Shown here: positions 25,455 through 34,966 of the stretch, one piece after another | Layout of the letters: the number at the start of each line of letters is the position of its first letter | Position numbering within the stretch: the first letter of the stretch is position 1 | From: Cryobacterium sp. | Lineage (GTDB): Bacteria > Actinomycetota > Actinomycetes > Actinomycetales > Microbacteriaceae | Assembly (NCBI RefSeq): GCF_025463825.1 | Contig: NZ_JAODBG010000058.1 | Coordinates: forward strand, 1-51,075 | Length of the DNA stretch: 51,075 nt | Reading direction: 5' to 3' | Position numbers and translations under genes: made by a program | The notes under the pieces: model-generated | What the model was told of the DNA's origin: nothing | What the model saw: only the letters and a program-made list of their open reading frames with translations | Databases searched by the model: none

Positions 25455-26507
25455 ATGAAGCGTCCAACCAAGCTTCTCGGCCTCACGGTGACCGCGATCG
25501 CGGCAACCGCCCTGCTGGCCGGATGCGGCACCGTGGGGGAGACCGGGGGCGCCACCGCCGCCGGCGGTTCCGACGATGGCGTGTTCCGCATCGCCACGGT
25601 GTCCAAGGTCGAGGGCATCTCCTGGTTCGAGGCCATGCGCACCGGCGTCGACCAGTTCAACGAAGACAACGGCGACGTCGTGGAGGCGTGGCAGACCGGC
25701 CCGGACACCGGTGACCCCGCCAAGCAGGTGCAGATCGTCGAAGACCTCATCGCGCAGGGTGTCGACGCCCTCGTCGTGGTGCCGAACGACCCGCAGTCGA
25801 TCGCCCCGGTGCTCAAGAAGGCCCGCGACGCCGGCATCGTGGTCATCACCCACGAGGCCCCGGCGCTGGCCGCCACCGAGAGCGTGGACTACGACCTCGA
25901 GGCCTTCGACAATGCCGAGTTCGGCGAGAAGATGTTCGAACAGCTCGCCGACCAGATGGGCGGCAAGGGCACCTTCGTCGGCGAGGTCGGCTCGCTCACC
26001 AGTGAGACCCACATGGCCTGGTACAACGCTGGCGTCGCGTACCTCGAGGCCAACTACCCCGACATCACCCCGGTGTCGGCGCAGCCCTACGAAGACGACA
26101 ACGACGACTCCAAGGCCCGCGACAACGCCCTGGAGATCCTCAAGGCGTACCCCGACCTCGGCGGCTTTATCGGCACCTCGGTCTCGGCCGGGGCGAACTT
26201 TGCTGCCGTGCTCAAGGAGAAGAACCTCACCAACATCGCCACCTCGATGCTGAGCCTGCCCTCGGTGGCCGGCCCGTACCTCGAAGAAGACGTGGTGGGT
26301 TCGGCCCAGGCGTGGAACCCCGCCGGCGCCGGCTACGCGGCCAACGCCGTGGCCCTGGCCGTGCTGCAGGACCAGGCCGTGGAGTCGGGTAACGACCTCA
26401 AGTTCGAGGGCTACGACGACGTCACCGTCGACGGCAAGCTCATCACCGGCGCCGCGATCCTGATGATCGAAAAGGGCCAGTACCCCGGCGGCGAATACCC
26501 CTTCTAA
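25455..26507 (+). CDS. Sugar ABC transporter substrate-binding lipoprotein
   Basis: A 350-residue exported lipoprotein: basic start, hydrophobic core, lipobox LLAGC (Cys at about 24), then a short Gly/Ala linker. The mature part is a Peripla_BP_4 (ribose/rhamnose/autoinducer-2-type) domain: FRIATVSKVEGISWFEAMRT, the hinge region VDALVVVPNDPQSI, and GGFIGTSVSAGANFAAVLKE. It delivers the substrate to the permeases encoded downstream. AAAGGAG 8 bases before the ATG supports the start. It is the first gene of the rightward operon. Confidence 0.9.
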   Translation: MKRPTKLLGLTVTAIAATALLAGCGTVGETGGATAAGGSDDGVFRIATVSKVEGISWFEAMRTGVDQFNEDNGDVVEAWQTGPDTGDPAKQVQIVEDLIAQGVDALVVVPNDPQSIAPVLKKARDAGIVVITHEAPALAATESVDYDLEAFDNAEFGEKMFEQLADQMGGKGTFVGEVGSLTSETHMAWYNAGVAYLEANYPDITPVSAQPYEDDNDDSKARDNALEILKAYPDLGGFIGTSVSAGANFAAVLKEKNLTNIATSMLSLPSVAGPYLEEDVVGSAQAWNPAGAGYAANAVALAVLQDQAVESGNDLKFEGYDDVTVDGKLITGAAILMIEKGQYPGGEYPF

Positions 26508-26540
26508 GCAATACCCGTTCCCCGCAGCGAACCGCTGCCG

Positions 26541-26570
26541 CACCACCCGTTTCACCGGATGCCGGTGGTG
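26541..26570 (+). terminator. Intra-operon hairpin after the binding-protein gene
   Basis: CACCACC (26541-26547) can pair with GGTGGTG (26564-26570), and inside it CACCGG-ATG-CCGGTG forms a perfect 6-bp stem. It sits 34 bases after the binding-protein stop in a 204-bp gap. It may act as an attenuator or RNA-stabilising hairpin, giving more binding protein than ATPase and permease. The rest of the gap shows nothing clear. Confidence 0.5.
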
Positions 26571-26711
26571 GCGTCCAGTTCCAGCTGACGCCGCCACCGC
26601 CCCGGCCACGCCCGGCCTCACCCCGCTGCGCGACACCCCTCTATTGCGACCCTCCTCTCGAAAGTTTCGGGACCCGGCCGCACTTTTCTTCTACTCACGA
26701 ATAGAGCGATC

Positions 26712-28274
26712 ATGGGCAACCCCATCCTCATCGCGGAAAACCTCTCCATCGCCTTCGGTGGGGTGACCGCACTCGACAGCATCAACCTCTCGATCGGCGA
26801 GGGCGAGATCCTCTGCCTCGCCGGCGAGAACGGCTCGGGCAAGTCCACTTTCGTCAAGATCGTCTCCGGCGTCTACGCGCCCAGCGCCGGCAGCGTCGCC
26901 ATCGACGGCGGCCGGGTCGACAGCCAGGGCCCGCGAGCCGCGATCAGCGCCGGTGTGCAGGTCATCTACCAGGATCTCTCCCTCTTCGACCACCTCTCGG
27001 TGGCCGAGAACATCGCCATGAACCGCATGATGCACGACGGCTCCAAGCTGGTGAAGCGGTCCACGATGCGCACCATCGCCGCCGAACAGCTCGCCCGGGT
27101 GGGCGTGGAACTGCCCCTCGATGACCGGGTCTCCACCCTCTCTGTTGCCAACAAGCAACTCGTGGCCATCGCCAGGGCGCTGAGCATGGATGCGCGCATC
27201 CTGTTCATGGACGAACCGACCACCGCGCTCACCACCAACGAGGTGAAGCGGCTGCTCAAGATCGTGCTCGAGCTCAAGAGCCGCGGCCTGTCGATCGTGT
27301 TCATCAGCCACAAACTCGACGAGGTCTTTGCCATCGCCGACCGCATCACCATCTTTCGCGACGGCCACAAGGTGGGCGACTTCACCGCCGCCGAGCTTGA
27401 CGAGGAGTCGTTGAGCTTCCACATGACCGGCCGCCGGGTCTCCTACGCCCGCTACCACCGGCAGATCGACGACGAGACCCCGCTGCTGCAGGTACAGGGC
27501 CTCGGCCGCACCGGCAACTACCAGGACGTCACCTTCGACCTGCGCAACGGCGACATCCTCGGTCTCACGGGGCTGCTCGGCGCCGGCCGCACCGAACTCG
27601 CCCTGTCCCTCTTCGGTCTCAACGCCCCCGACTCCGGCCGGATCCTGATCGGCGGCAAGCCGGTGAGCATCCGCTCGCCCCTGCAGGCGATGGAGCACGG
27701 CATCGCGCTGGTGCCGGAAGACCGCAAGACCCAGGGCCTGTTCGGCGCCCAGTCGATCCGCAACAACGTCTCGTCCAACGTGATCGACTCGCTGCTGGGC
27801 CGCACCCGCCTGATAGACCGCAAGGCCGAGCAGGCGCTCGCCGTGGCGACGGTGCACGAGATGAACGTGAACAACAAGAACGTCGACACCCTGGTGCAGA
27901 ACCTCTCCGGCGGCAACCAGCAGAAGGTGGTGATCGGAAAATGGATCGCCCGGCACCCCACCATCTTCATCCTGGACAGCCCCACCGTCGGCATCGACAT
28001 CGGCTCCAAGCAGGAAATCTACGACCGCATCCACGCCCTCGCCGCCAGCGGCATCGGCGTGATCGTGATCTCCGACGAACCCGAGGAGATCATCGCCAAC
28101 TGCAACCGGGTGCTCGTCATGCACGAGGGCGCGGTGCTCGACCGGTTCGAAGAAGCCGACCTGCGCGCGCCCGAGTTCAAGGACCGCCTCGCCACCATCA
28201 TCAGCGACCCGGAGGCGCACGTGAAACATGCCACCGCGGCGCTCACCACGATCACACCTGGAGACCAGCGATGA
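26712..28274 (+). CDS. Sugar ABC transporter ATP-binding protein (two ABC domains)
   Basis: A 520-residue tandem ATPase of the RbsA/MglA type. The N-terminal domain has Walker A GENGSGKST (about 38-46) and Walker B ILFMDEPTTALT, with a degenerate signature (TLSVANKQ). The C-terminal domain has a modified Walker A GLLGAGRTEL, signature LSGGNQQKVVIGKW and Walker B IFILDSPTVGIDIG; this asymmetry is normal in the family. It powers the two permeases that follow. Its stop overlaps the next start (ATGA), so the genes are translationally coupled. Confidence 0.93.
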   Translation: MGNPILIAENLSIAFGGVTALDSINLSIGEGEILCLAGENGSGKSTFVKIVSGVYAPSAGSVAIDGGRVDSQGPRAAISAGVQVIYQDLSLFDHLSVAENIAMNRMMHDGSKLVKRSTMRTIAAEQLARVGVELPLDDRVSTLSVANKQLVAIARALSMDARILFMDEPTTALTTNEVKRLLKIVLELKSRGLSIVFISHKLDEVFAIADRITIFRDGHKVGDFTAAELDEESLSFHMTGRRVSYARYHRQIDDETPLLQVQGLGRTGNYQDVTFDLRNGDILGLTGLLGAGRTELALSLFGLNAPDSGRILIGGKPVSIRSPLQAMEHGIALVPEDRKTQGLFGAQSIRNNVSSNVIDSLLGRTRLIDRKAEQALAVATVHEMNVNNKNVDTLVQNLSGGNQQKVVIGKWIARHPTIFILDSPTVGIDIGSKQEIYDRIHALAASGIGVIVISDEPEEIIANCNRVLVMHEGAVLDRFEEADLRAPEFKDRLATIISDPEAHVKHATAALTTITPGDQR

Positions 28275-29299
28275 AGACCTCCCCGTTCCGCGCCGTCTTC
28301 AACCGGCGTTCCACCGCGATGGAGAAGTACCTGCTGGCCATCATCATCGGCTACATCGTGATCGTGGCCCTGAAGAACCCGCTGTTCTTCAGTGTGGAGA
28401 CCCTCTTCGACATGCTGCGCAGCGGCTCGGGCGTGATGATCCTCGCCATCGGCGTGCTCATCGTGCTCGTCTCCGGCGGCATCGACGTATCGTTCACCGC
28501 CATCGCCGTGGTTTCGGGCTACACCTCGGTGAAGCTGATGCTGGCGCTCGGCATCGACAACATCCTCTTCGCCTTCATGGTGTCGATCGTGGTCGGGTGC
28601 CTGCTCGGCGCGATCAACGCGCTGATCATCTACCGGTTCAACCTGCCCACCCTGATCGTGACCCTCGGCACCGCCAGCGCCTACCACGGACTGATGGCCA
28701 CGGTACTGGGCACCAAGTCGTTCCCCACCGGCGCGATGCCGCAATCGCTGGTGAACTTCGGCTCAACCGACCTGATCGTGATCAACTCCGACACCGGCCG
28801 GTACGGCCTCACCGTGTTCCTGCCGATCGTGATCGCGGTGCTCGTGCTCACCTGGTTCATCCTCTACCGCACCATGCTCGGCCGGCAGGTCTTCGCGGTA
28901 GGCAGCAACGAGGAATCAGCCTCCCGGCTCGGCATCAACATCTTCCGCACCAAGCTGTTCGTCTACGCGTACTCCGGCGCCCTCTCCGGCCTGATGGGCA
29001 TCATCTACTTCAGTGAACTGAAGTACGTCAACCCGGTCTCGCTGGTGGGCACCGAGCTGATGATCATCGCCGCGGTCGTCATCGGCGGCGCCAAGCTCAC
29101 CGGCGGTGAGGGCACCATCCTCGGCACCATTCTGGGCATTGTCGTGGTGCAGCTGTTCCAGTCCACCCTGGTCTTCCTCGGCCTTGGCTCGTCGTGGAAC
29201 GACCTGTTCTTCGGCGCCGTGCTGCTGATCAGCCTGGGCGTCATGTACTACCGCCAACGCATTCAGGACCGCAAGAACCTCGTCTTCGCGACGGCCTAA
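28271..29299 (+). CDS. Sugar ABC transporter permease 1
   Basis: A 342-residue inner-membrane permease of the RbsC-like BPD_transp_2 family with about nine to ten helices. Family signs: VLIVLVSGGIDVSFTAIAVV, the cytoplasmic coupling segment GRQVFAVGSNEESASRLGIN, and LVGTELMIIAAVVIGGAKLTGG. ATG at 28271 overlaps the ATPase stop. It forms a heterodimer with the next permease by analogy with other two-permease systems (AI-2, rhamnose). Confidence 0.92.
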   Translation: MKTSPFRAVFNRRSTAMEKYLLAIIIGYIVIVALKNPLFFSVETLFDMLRSGSGVMILAIGVLIVLVSGGIDVSFTAIAVVSGYTSVKLMLALGIDNILFAFMVSIVVGCLLGAINALIIYRFNLPTLIVTLGTASAYHGLMATVLGTKSFPTGAMPQSLVNFGSTDLIVINSDTGRYGLTVFLPIVIAVLVLTWFILYRTMLGRQVFAVGSNEESASRLGINIFRTKLFVYAYSGALSGLMGIIYFSELKYVNPVSLVGTELMIIAAVVIGGAKLTGGEGTILGTILGIVVVQLFQSTLVFLGLGSSWNDLFFGAVLLISLGVMYYRQRIQDRKNLVFATA

Positions 29300-29322
29300 C
29301 CGGGAAGCCAGAGAACCAGACC

Positions 29323-30429
29323 ATGAACTCCATTGCCCGTCTCGTCGCCCGAGACAAGAACCTGTCCGTGCTGCTTGTGATGACGGCCGTCACCCTCATT
29401 GTGCTCATCACCCTGCTCGGCGGCCGGTTCCTCTCCGCCGGCAACCTGCAGTCAATGTCGTCCCAAGTCAGCGAATTCGGCTTCCTCGCCCTCGCCATGG
29501 GCCTGGCGATGCTCACCGCCGGCATCGACCTGTCCATCGTCTCCGCCGCGGTGCTCTCCGGCATCGTGGGCGCCACGGTCATGAGCGGTCAGCTCGTGCC
29601 GATCACGGCGTCGAACTCGAACACCCTGATGCTCGTGGGCATCCTCGCGGCCCTGGTCACCGGCATGCTCTGCGGCCTGCTCAACGGACTGCTGATCGCC
29701 AAGGTGTCGATTCCGCCGATCCTGGCCACCCTCGGCACAATGATCCTCTTCACCGGCATTGGCATGGTCATCACCAACGGACAGAGCGTGCCCATCGCCA
29801 TCAGCAGCTATTCCGCCCTCGGTGCCGCCACGGTCGCGAACATCCCGATTATCTTCCTACTCATGGTGGCCGCGTTCCTGGTGGTGGGATTCATGCTGCG
29901 CCGCACCCGGTTCGGCCGACGCATCTACCTGTTCGGTGAGAACGACGTGGCGCTGCGCTTCTCCGGGGTGCGCAACGATCGGGTGATCATCCTCACCTAC
30001 GTCAGCATCGGCCTGCTGGTGGGGTTGGCGGCGGTGATCATGGTCTCCAGGGTCAACTCCGCCCGGGTCGGGTTCGGCGAAAGCTACCTGCTGCAGGCGA
30101 TTCTCGTGGTCGTGCTGGCCGGCTTCAACCCCTACGGCGGCCGCGGCCGGGTGGTCAGCGTGGCCCTCGGCCTCATCCTGCTGCAGTCCCTGCAGAGCGC
30201 CTTCACCATCCTGCAGTTCAACCCCTACGTGAAGAACCTCATCTGGGGCTCGATGCTGCTGCTGGTCATGGTGGTCAACTACTACGTGGCCCGGTGGAAC
30301 CCGCGCGGCGCCGCCCCGGCGAAGGGGCCCGGCACCACCACGGTGATCCCGCCGGAATCGGCGCCGTCGGCCGCGGCCGAGACGCACCGGTCACCGGATG
30401 CCGTGTCGACGGGCGGGCGGGCACTGTGA
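29323..30429 (+). CDS. Sugar ABC transporter permease 2
   Basis: A 368-residue RbsC-like permease. GLAMLTAGIDLSIVSAAVLS, LIAKVSIPPILATLGTMILF and the coupling segment GRRIYLFGENDVALRFSGV are family features. The last 60 residues are a Pro/Ala/Thr-rich cytoplasmic tail. It follows permease 1 by 23 bases and overlaps the SIS gene start (GTGA). Two different permease genes mark this as the heterodimeric type of sugar importer. Confidence 0.92.
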   Translation: MNSIARLVARDKNLSVLLVMTAVTLIVLITLLGGRFLSAGNLQSMSSQVSEFGFLALAMGLAMLTAGIDLSIVSAAVLSGIVGATVMSGQLVPITASNSNTLMLVGILAALVTGMLCGLLNGLLIAKVSIPPILATLGTMILFTGIGMVITNGQSVPIAISSYSALGAATVANIPIIFLLMVAAFLVVGFMLRRTRFGRRIYLFGENDVALRFSGVRNDRVIILTYVSIGLLVGLAAVIMVSRVNSARVGFGESYLLQAILVVVLAGFNPYGGRGRVVSVALGLILLQSLQSAFTILQFNPYVKNLIWGSMLLLVMVVNYYVARWNPRGAAPAKGPGTTTVIPPESAPSAAAETHRSPDAVSTGGRAL

Positions 30430-31001
30430 GCACCTTCCGGGGCGCGACTTTTCACGGTCGGGCCGCTACCATCGCGGCGGAACTCGCCGCTACTGTGGCC
30501 CGAGTCGACACCGACGACGTGGAGCGCACAGTCGGGGTCCTGCTGGCCGCCGACACCGTCTTCGTGATCGGCGTGGGCCGGGAAGGCCTGGCCGCCCGCG
30601 GCTTCGCGATGCGACTGGCGCACCTCGGCCTCACGGTGCACTGGGCCTGGGACGACACGACCCCGGCCGTCACCGCCAGCGACGTGCTGGTGATGGTGAA
30701 CGGTCCCGGCACCATCGGCCACCTCGACTATGTCTTCGACCGGGTGCAGGAGGTGGGCGCCACGACCATCGTGGTGTCGGCCATCAGGGAGGCACGCACC
30801 CCGGCTCTGGCCGACGTGGCGCTGATCGTGCCCGCCACCGTCTACCGTGGCGAGGGCGACCTGGTGCCGTCGATCCAGCCGATGGGCAGCCTGTTCGAGC
30901 AGGCCACCCAGCTGGTCTTCGACACCCTGGTGCTGCAACTGGCCGAACGCCTCGGCGTCGCCTTTGCGGACCTCGCCCCGCGGCACCGCAACTTCGAATA
31001 A
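30426..31001 (+). CDS. SIS-domain sugar-phosphate isomerase (6-phospho-3-hexuloisomerase-like)
   Basis: A 191-residue cytoplasmic protein with one SIS domain: VFVIGVGREGLAARGFAMRLAH (part of the phosphosugar-binding fold, about residues 45-66), SDVLVMVNGPGTI, and TTIVVSAIREA. The closing segment PMGSLFEQATQLVFDTLVL is typical of HxlB-type hexuloisomerases. The start is GTG at 30426, overlapping the permease stop. It probably interconverts two ketose or aldose phosphates in the locus. No hexulose-phosphate synthase partner is present, so a formaldehyde pathway is unlikely. Confidence 0.8.
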   Translation: MSTFRGATFHGRAATIAAELAATVARVDTDDVERTVGVLLAADTVFVIGVGREGLAARGFAMRLAHLGLTVHWAWDDTTPAVTASDVLVMVNGPGTIGHLDYVFDRVQEVGATTIVVSAIREARTPALADVALIVPATVYRGEGDLVPSIQPMGSLFEQATQLVFDTLVLQLAERLGVAFADLAPRHRNFE

Positions 31002-31023
31002 CCACTCAACGAGGAGTCCCCCC

Positions 31024-32760
31024 ATGACCCGCATCCACAACGACCCCGCCGACTTCGCCGAAGAAGCGCTGGCCGGGTTCGCTCTCCTGCACGGTAGCTA
31101 CGTGCGCCCGGTACCCGGCGGCGTCGTGCGCCGTCATCCCGGCCCGCGGGGCAAGACCGTGGTGATCTTCGGCGGCGGCAGCGGGCACTACCCGGCCTTC
31201 GCCGGCCTGGTCGGCCCTGGTTTCGGCGACGGGTCGGTGGTGGGCAACATCTTTACCTCGCCCTCGGCCCAATACGCCTACTCGGTGGGCCGGCAGGCCA
31301 ACCGCGGCGGCGGCGTGATCTTCAGCTTCGGCAATTACGCCGGCGACGTGATGAATTTCGGCATCGCCTGCGAACAGCTCGCCGCCGAGGGCATCGACGC
31401 CCGCAACGTGATCGTCACCGACGACGTGCTCAGCGCCTCCGTCGACGAGAGCCACAAGCGTCGCGGCATCGCCGGTGACGTCGTGGTGTTCAAGGTGCTC
31501 TCCGCGGCCGCCGAGACCGGAGCCGACATCGACGAGGTCGAACGGCTCGGCCGCCTGGCCAACGACCGCACCCGCACCGCCGGAATCGCCTTCGACGGCT
31601 GCACCTTCCCCGGCGCGATCGACCCGCTCTTCACCGTGGCGCGCGGCCAGATGGCGGTGGGCCTGGGCATCCACGGCGAACCCGGCCTGGAAACCGTGCC
31701 GCTGCAGACCGCCGCCGAGATCGGCGAACTGCTCGTGCGTACGGTCTTGGCCGAGGCGCCCGCCGAGCATGCCGGCCGGGTCGGCGTGATCCTCAACGGA
31801 CTCGGCGCCACCAAGTACGAAGAACTCTTCCTGCTCTGGGGCGAGATCGCACCCCGTCTGGCCGCCGCCGGGTTGCAGCTCGTGGACCCGGAGGTGGGCG
31901 AACTGGTCACCAGCCTGGACATGGCCGGCGTCTCCCTCAGCCTGGTCTGGCTCGACGACGAACTCGAACCGCTCTGGCGGGCCCCCGCCGACACCCCGGC
32001 CTACCGCAAGGGGTCTGCGCTTGCCTGGGGTGATGACGGTGATGACGACGGCGCCGTGGCAGACGAGGTCGCCGACGCCATCGAACCCGGCAGCCCGGTC
32101 TCGCAGCAGGCGGCCGCCCAGGTGGTCGCCCTCGTCGCCGCGGCCTCCACCACGGTGCGGGAACACGAAGACACCCTCGCCCAGATGGACGCCATCGCCG
32201 GCGACGGCGACCACGGCCGCGGCATGGTGCGGGGCCTGGACGCCGCGCTGACCGCCGCCACGGTGACGGCCGGGCAGGGCGCCGGCGCCGGCAGCACCCT
32301 CGCCCGCTCGGGCGACGCCTGGGCCGAGCACGCCGGCGGCACTTCCGGAGTCCTCTGGGGGTCCGCGCTGCGCGCGGCCGGCCAGGTGCTCGGCGACGAG
32401 ACCGCGATCGACGCCGCGGCCATCCTCGCCGCCGCCGACGCGTTCGCCGGCACCCTCACCCGGCTGGGCAAGGCCACCGTGGGAGACAAGACCATGGTCG
32501 ACGCCGTCACCCCGTACGTGGCGCAACTCCGCGCCGCCGTCGAGGCCGGCATCCCGGTGGCGGATGCCTTGACCCGGGCGGCCGACGCGGCCTCCCGGGC
32601 CGCCGCATCCACCGCCGACCTGCTGCCCAAGCTCGGCCGGGCCCGGCCGCACGCCGCCAAGAGCCTGGGCAGCGCCGATCCCGGCGCCACCTCCTTCGCC
32701 CTCATTGTCACCACCCTGGCGACCGCCAACGGACCCGCACGAAAGGTGCACGTCTCATGA
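31024..32760 (+). CDS. Dihydroxyacetone-kinase-family ketose kinase (DhaK-DhaL fusion)
   Basis: A 578-residue ATP-dependent kinase. The N-terminal DhaK domain has [26 protein letters not shown], and GIHGEPG with the His that binds the substrate carbonyl covalently. The C-terminal DhaL domain has [20 protein letters not shown] (Mg-nucleotide Asp residues), [16 protein letters not shown] and [17 protein letters not shown]. Characterised relatives act on dihydroxyacetone, D- or L-erythrulose or apulose. GAGGAG precedes the ATG. The 4-base overlap with the RpiB gene repeats the kinase-RpiB pairing known from tetritol pathways. Confidence 0.9.
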   Translation: MTRIHNDPADFAEEALAGFALLHGSYVRPVPGGVVRRHPGPRGKTVVIFGGGSGHYPAFAGLVGPGFGDGSVVGNIFTSPSAQYAYSVGRQANRGGGVIFSFGNYAGDVMNFGIACEQLAAEGIDARNVIVTDDVLSASVDESHKRRGIAGDVVVFKVLSAAAETGADIDEVERLGRLANDRTRTAGIAFDGCTFPGAIDPLFTVARGQMAVGLGIHGEPGLETVPLQTAAEIGELLVRTVLAEAPAEHAGRVGVILNGLGATKYEELFLLWGEIAPRLAAAGLQLVDPEVGELVTSLDMAGVSLSLVWLDDELEPLWRAPADTPAYRKGSALAWGDDGDDDGAVADEVADAIEPGSPVSQQAAAQVVALVAAASTTVREHEDTLAQMDAIAGDGDHGRGMVRGLDAALTAATVTAGQGAGAGSTLARSGDAWAEHAGGTSGVLWGSALRAAGQVLGDETAIDAAAILAAADAFAGTLTRLGKATVGDKTMVDAVTPYVAQLRAAVEAGIPVADALTRAADAASRAAASTADLLPKLGRARPHAAKSLGSADPGATSFALIVTTLATANGPARKVHVS

Positions 32761-33227
32761 CTCTTCAGCCCCTCACCCTCATCATCGGCGCGGACGACGC
32801 CGGCTACGCCTACAAGGAGATCCTGAAGGCCGACCTTGAGGCCAGCCCGCTGGTCGCCGCCGTGATCGACATCGGCGTGGACGCCGCCAGCCACACGCCC
32901 TACCCGAGCGTGGCCATCGAAGCGGCCACCCTGGTGGCCGCGGGCACCGCCGACCGGGCGTTGCTCATCTGCGGCACCGGCCTGGGCATGGCGATCGCGG
33001 CCAACAAGGTGCCCGGCATCCGTGCCGTGACCGCCCACGACGGCTACTCGGTCGAGCGCGGGGTGCTCAGCAACAACGCCCAGGTTCTCGCCTTCGGCCA
33101 ACGAGTGATCGGACTCGAGGTGGCGCGCCGGCTCACCCAGGAGTGGCTGCACTACCGCTTCGACACGGCGTCGGCGTCGGCCGACAAGGTGCAGCTCATC
33201 ACAGACTTCGACGAAACCACCGCTTGA
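32757..33227 (+). CDS. RpiB/LacAB-family sugar-phosphate isomerase
   Basis: A 156-residue isomerase. [18 protein letters not shown] is the N-terminal strand, and [20 protein letters not shown] (about residues 67-86) carries the catalytic Cys and anion hole. [26 protein letters not shown] follows the family (residues shown are the key part only). It overlaps the kinase stop by 4 bases (ATGA). In Mycobacterium smegmatis, RpiB homologues next to DAK-type kinases convert tetrulose phosphates to D-erythrose 4-phosphate. The same job is plausible here, though ribose-5-phosphate isomerase activity is possible too. Confidence 0.88.
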   Translation: MTLQPLTLIIGADDAGYAYKEILKADLEASPLVAAVIDIGVDAASHTPYPSVAIEAATLVAAGTADRALLICGTGLGMAIAANKVPGIRAVTAHDGYSVERGVLSNNAQVLAFGQRVIGLEVARRLTQEWLHYRFDTASASADKVQLITDFDETTA

Positions 33228-33486
33228 CCTCGCCGCGGACTGGCGTGGTTTGCGGCTCATCAGCTCCGGCGTCGTGGGAAACGGGCGGCGTGGGCGATGG
33301 GCATGGACCGTTCCTGTCGGCACCTCCGGACTGAGCCGACGAGAGCAAGTCGACGGAAGCGAGTCGACGGAACTGAGGGGCACGGAGACAGGCCCTGCCG
33401 GTACCTGCCCCGGCAGAACCTGTACGGCTTCGGGCGCCACCGCTTGACTGGGACGTAGCCTCACCCGTTCCCACGAAAGCAGAAGC
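33228..33486. other. Gene-free gap after the sugar operon, with a hairpin and a short direct repeat
   Basis: I see no gene in this stretch. A 7-bp stem with 8-base loop (CTGCCGG 33395-33401 / CCGGCAG 33410-33416) may be the operon terminator. AGTCGACGGAA occurs twice (33348 and 33362, period 14). Confidence 0.4.
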
Positions 33487-33545
33487 ATGACGACGACAAA
33501 CCCCACGTCGAACCCCCGTCGAGCACCATAACGCCCCCCGGCAGG

Positions 33546-34919
33546 GTGGGCACCGGCGCGATCCTGGCGATCATCCTGGTCAGTTACTTCATGGTCATCC
33601 TCGACAACTCGATCGTGTTCACCGGGCTCGCGCGCATCCGCGACGACCTCGGCTTCAGCACCGCGGGGCTGTCCTGGGTGCAGAACGCGTACACCCTCGT
33701 CTTCGGCGGCCTACTGCTGCTCGGCGCCCGCGCCGGCGACATCTTCGGCCGCCGCCGTATGTTCATGGTCGGGCTGAGCATCTTCGCGGCGGCCTCCCTG
33801 GCCATCGGGGCGGCGCAATCCGCCGAGTGGATGTTTGTCGCCCGGGCCGTGCAGGGCGTCGGTTCCGCGATCCTCGCGCCGGCCACCCTCTCCCTGCTCA
33901 CCGCCAGCTTCGCCGAGGGGCACGCCCGCACCCGGGCCGTCGCCGCCTACGGCTCGGTGGCCGGCATTGGCGCGAGCGTGGGCCTGGTGCTCGGCGGCGT
34001 GCTCGCCGACCTCACCTCCTGGCGGGTCGGCTTCCTCATCAACGTGCCGATCGGTGTGCTGATGATCATCGCTGCGCTGCGTTTCATCCCCGCGTCGACG
34101 CGCCAGTCCGGCCGGTTCGACGTGCTCGGCGTCATCACCTCCACCCTGGGCATGACCGCCCTGGTCTACGGCTTCGTGCGCTCCGCGGAAGACGGCTGGG
34201 CCGACCCGGTCACCTTGCTCGCCGTGGCCGCCGGCGCCGTGCTGCTCGCCCTGTTCGTGCTCGTCGAGTCCAAGGCGAGCCAGCCGATCATGCCGCTCCG
34301 ACTCTTCTGCAACCGGCAGCGCTCCGGCGCGAACGGCGCCCGGATGCTCTTCCTCGGCGCCATGATGGGCTACTTCTTCTTCATCACCCAATACCTGCAG
34401 GGCGTGCTCGGCTTCAGCCCGTTACAGGCCGGCCTCGGCTTCCTGCCAATGACCGTCGTCAACTTCGCCGTGGCGCTGGCCATCCCGCGCCTGACCCGCC
34501 GGTTCGGCAACTCGGCCCTGCTCGTGACCGGCATCGCCGTCACCTTCGCCGGGATGCTGTGGCTGGGCCGGGTTGGCGTGGACAGCGAGTACCTCACCGC
34601 CGTCGCGCTGCCCATGGTGCTGATCGGGTTCGGGCAGGGCCTGGCCTTCGCCCCGCTGACCGCGGCCGGGGTCGCCGGTATCGAGCCCCTCGACGCGGGC
34701 GCCGGCTCCGGACTCGTCAACGTGGCGCACCAGCTCGGCGGCTCGCTCGGCCTGGCGGTGCTCGTTGCCGTCTCCGCCGGCGTGACCGGCGGCGGCGGCA
34801 GCGCGGCAGCCGTCGCCGCGGAGGCCTCCGCCGCCCTGACCACCGGGGCCCTGCTACTCGCGCTGTCCCTCACCGTCGCCGCGGTCTTCGTCACGTCCCG
34901 GAAGCGCGCCCGCAACTGA
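33546..34919 (+). CDS. MFS transporter, DHA2 drug-efflux type
   Basis: A 457-residue membrane protein with about 14 helices. The first helix contains SYFMVILDNSIVFTGLARI (motif D1 of DHA2 pumps). LLLLGARAGDIFGRRRMFMVG is motif A, and GPxxGG-like motif C appears as GIGASVGLVLGGVLADLTSWR. It probably exports toxic compounds by proton antiport. The annotated start is GTG 33546, which has no ribosome-binding site. ATG at 33487 starts a better N-terminus (MTTTNPTSNP) but is in another frame; one extra C in CCCCC (33513-33517) would join them. So the start is either 33546 or a frameshifted 33487. Confidence 0.82.
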   Translation: MGTGAILAIILVSYFMVILDNSIVFTGLARIRDDLGFSTAGLSWVQNAYTLVFGGLLLLGARAGDIFGRRRMFMVGLSIFAAASLAIGAAQSAEWMFVARAVQGVGSAILAPATLSLLTASFAEGHARTRAVAAYGSVAGIGASVGLVLGGVLADLTSWRVGFLINVPIGVLMIIAALRFIPASTRQSGRFDVLGVITSTLGMTALVYGFVRSAEDGWADPVTLLAVAAGAVLLALFVLVESKASQPIMPLRLFCNRQRSGANGARMLFLGAMMGYFFFITQYLQGVLGFSPLQAGLGFLPMTVVNFAVALAIPRLTRRFGNSALLVTGIAVTFAGMLWLGRVGVDSEYLTAVALPMVLIGFGQGLAFAPLTAAGVAGIEPLDAGAGSGLVNVAHQLGGSLGLAVLVAVSAGVTGGGGSAAAVAAEASAALTTGALLLALSLTVAAVFVTSRKRARN

Positions 34920-34929
34920 GGCACCTCAC

Positions 34930-34966
34930 GAGCGCCCTGGGGTTTCGCCGCGACGTCCGGGCGCTC
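34930..34966. terminator. Hairpin between convergent MFS and membrane-protein genes
   Basis: GAGCGCCC (34930-34937) pairs with GGGCGCTC (34959-34966), 8 bp with a 21-base loop, overlapping the stop of the leftward gene. A plausible shared terminator. Confidence 0.5.

Noticed and set aside
30426..31001. Ribulose-monophosphate formaldehyde pathway
   Set aside because: The SIS protein resembles hexuloisomerase but there is no 3-hexulose-6-phosphate synthase in the locus.
31006..33506. Minus-strand long frames opposite the kinase and RpiB genes
   Set aside because: No recognisable domains and shadow-type composition; the plus-strand genes have full catalytic motifs and coupled starts.
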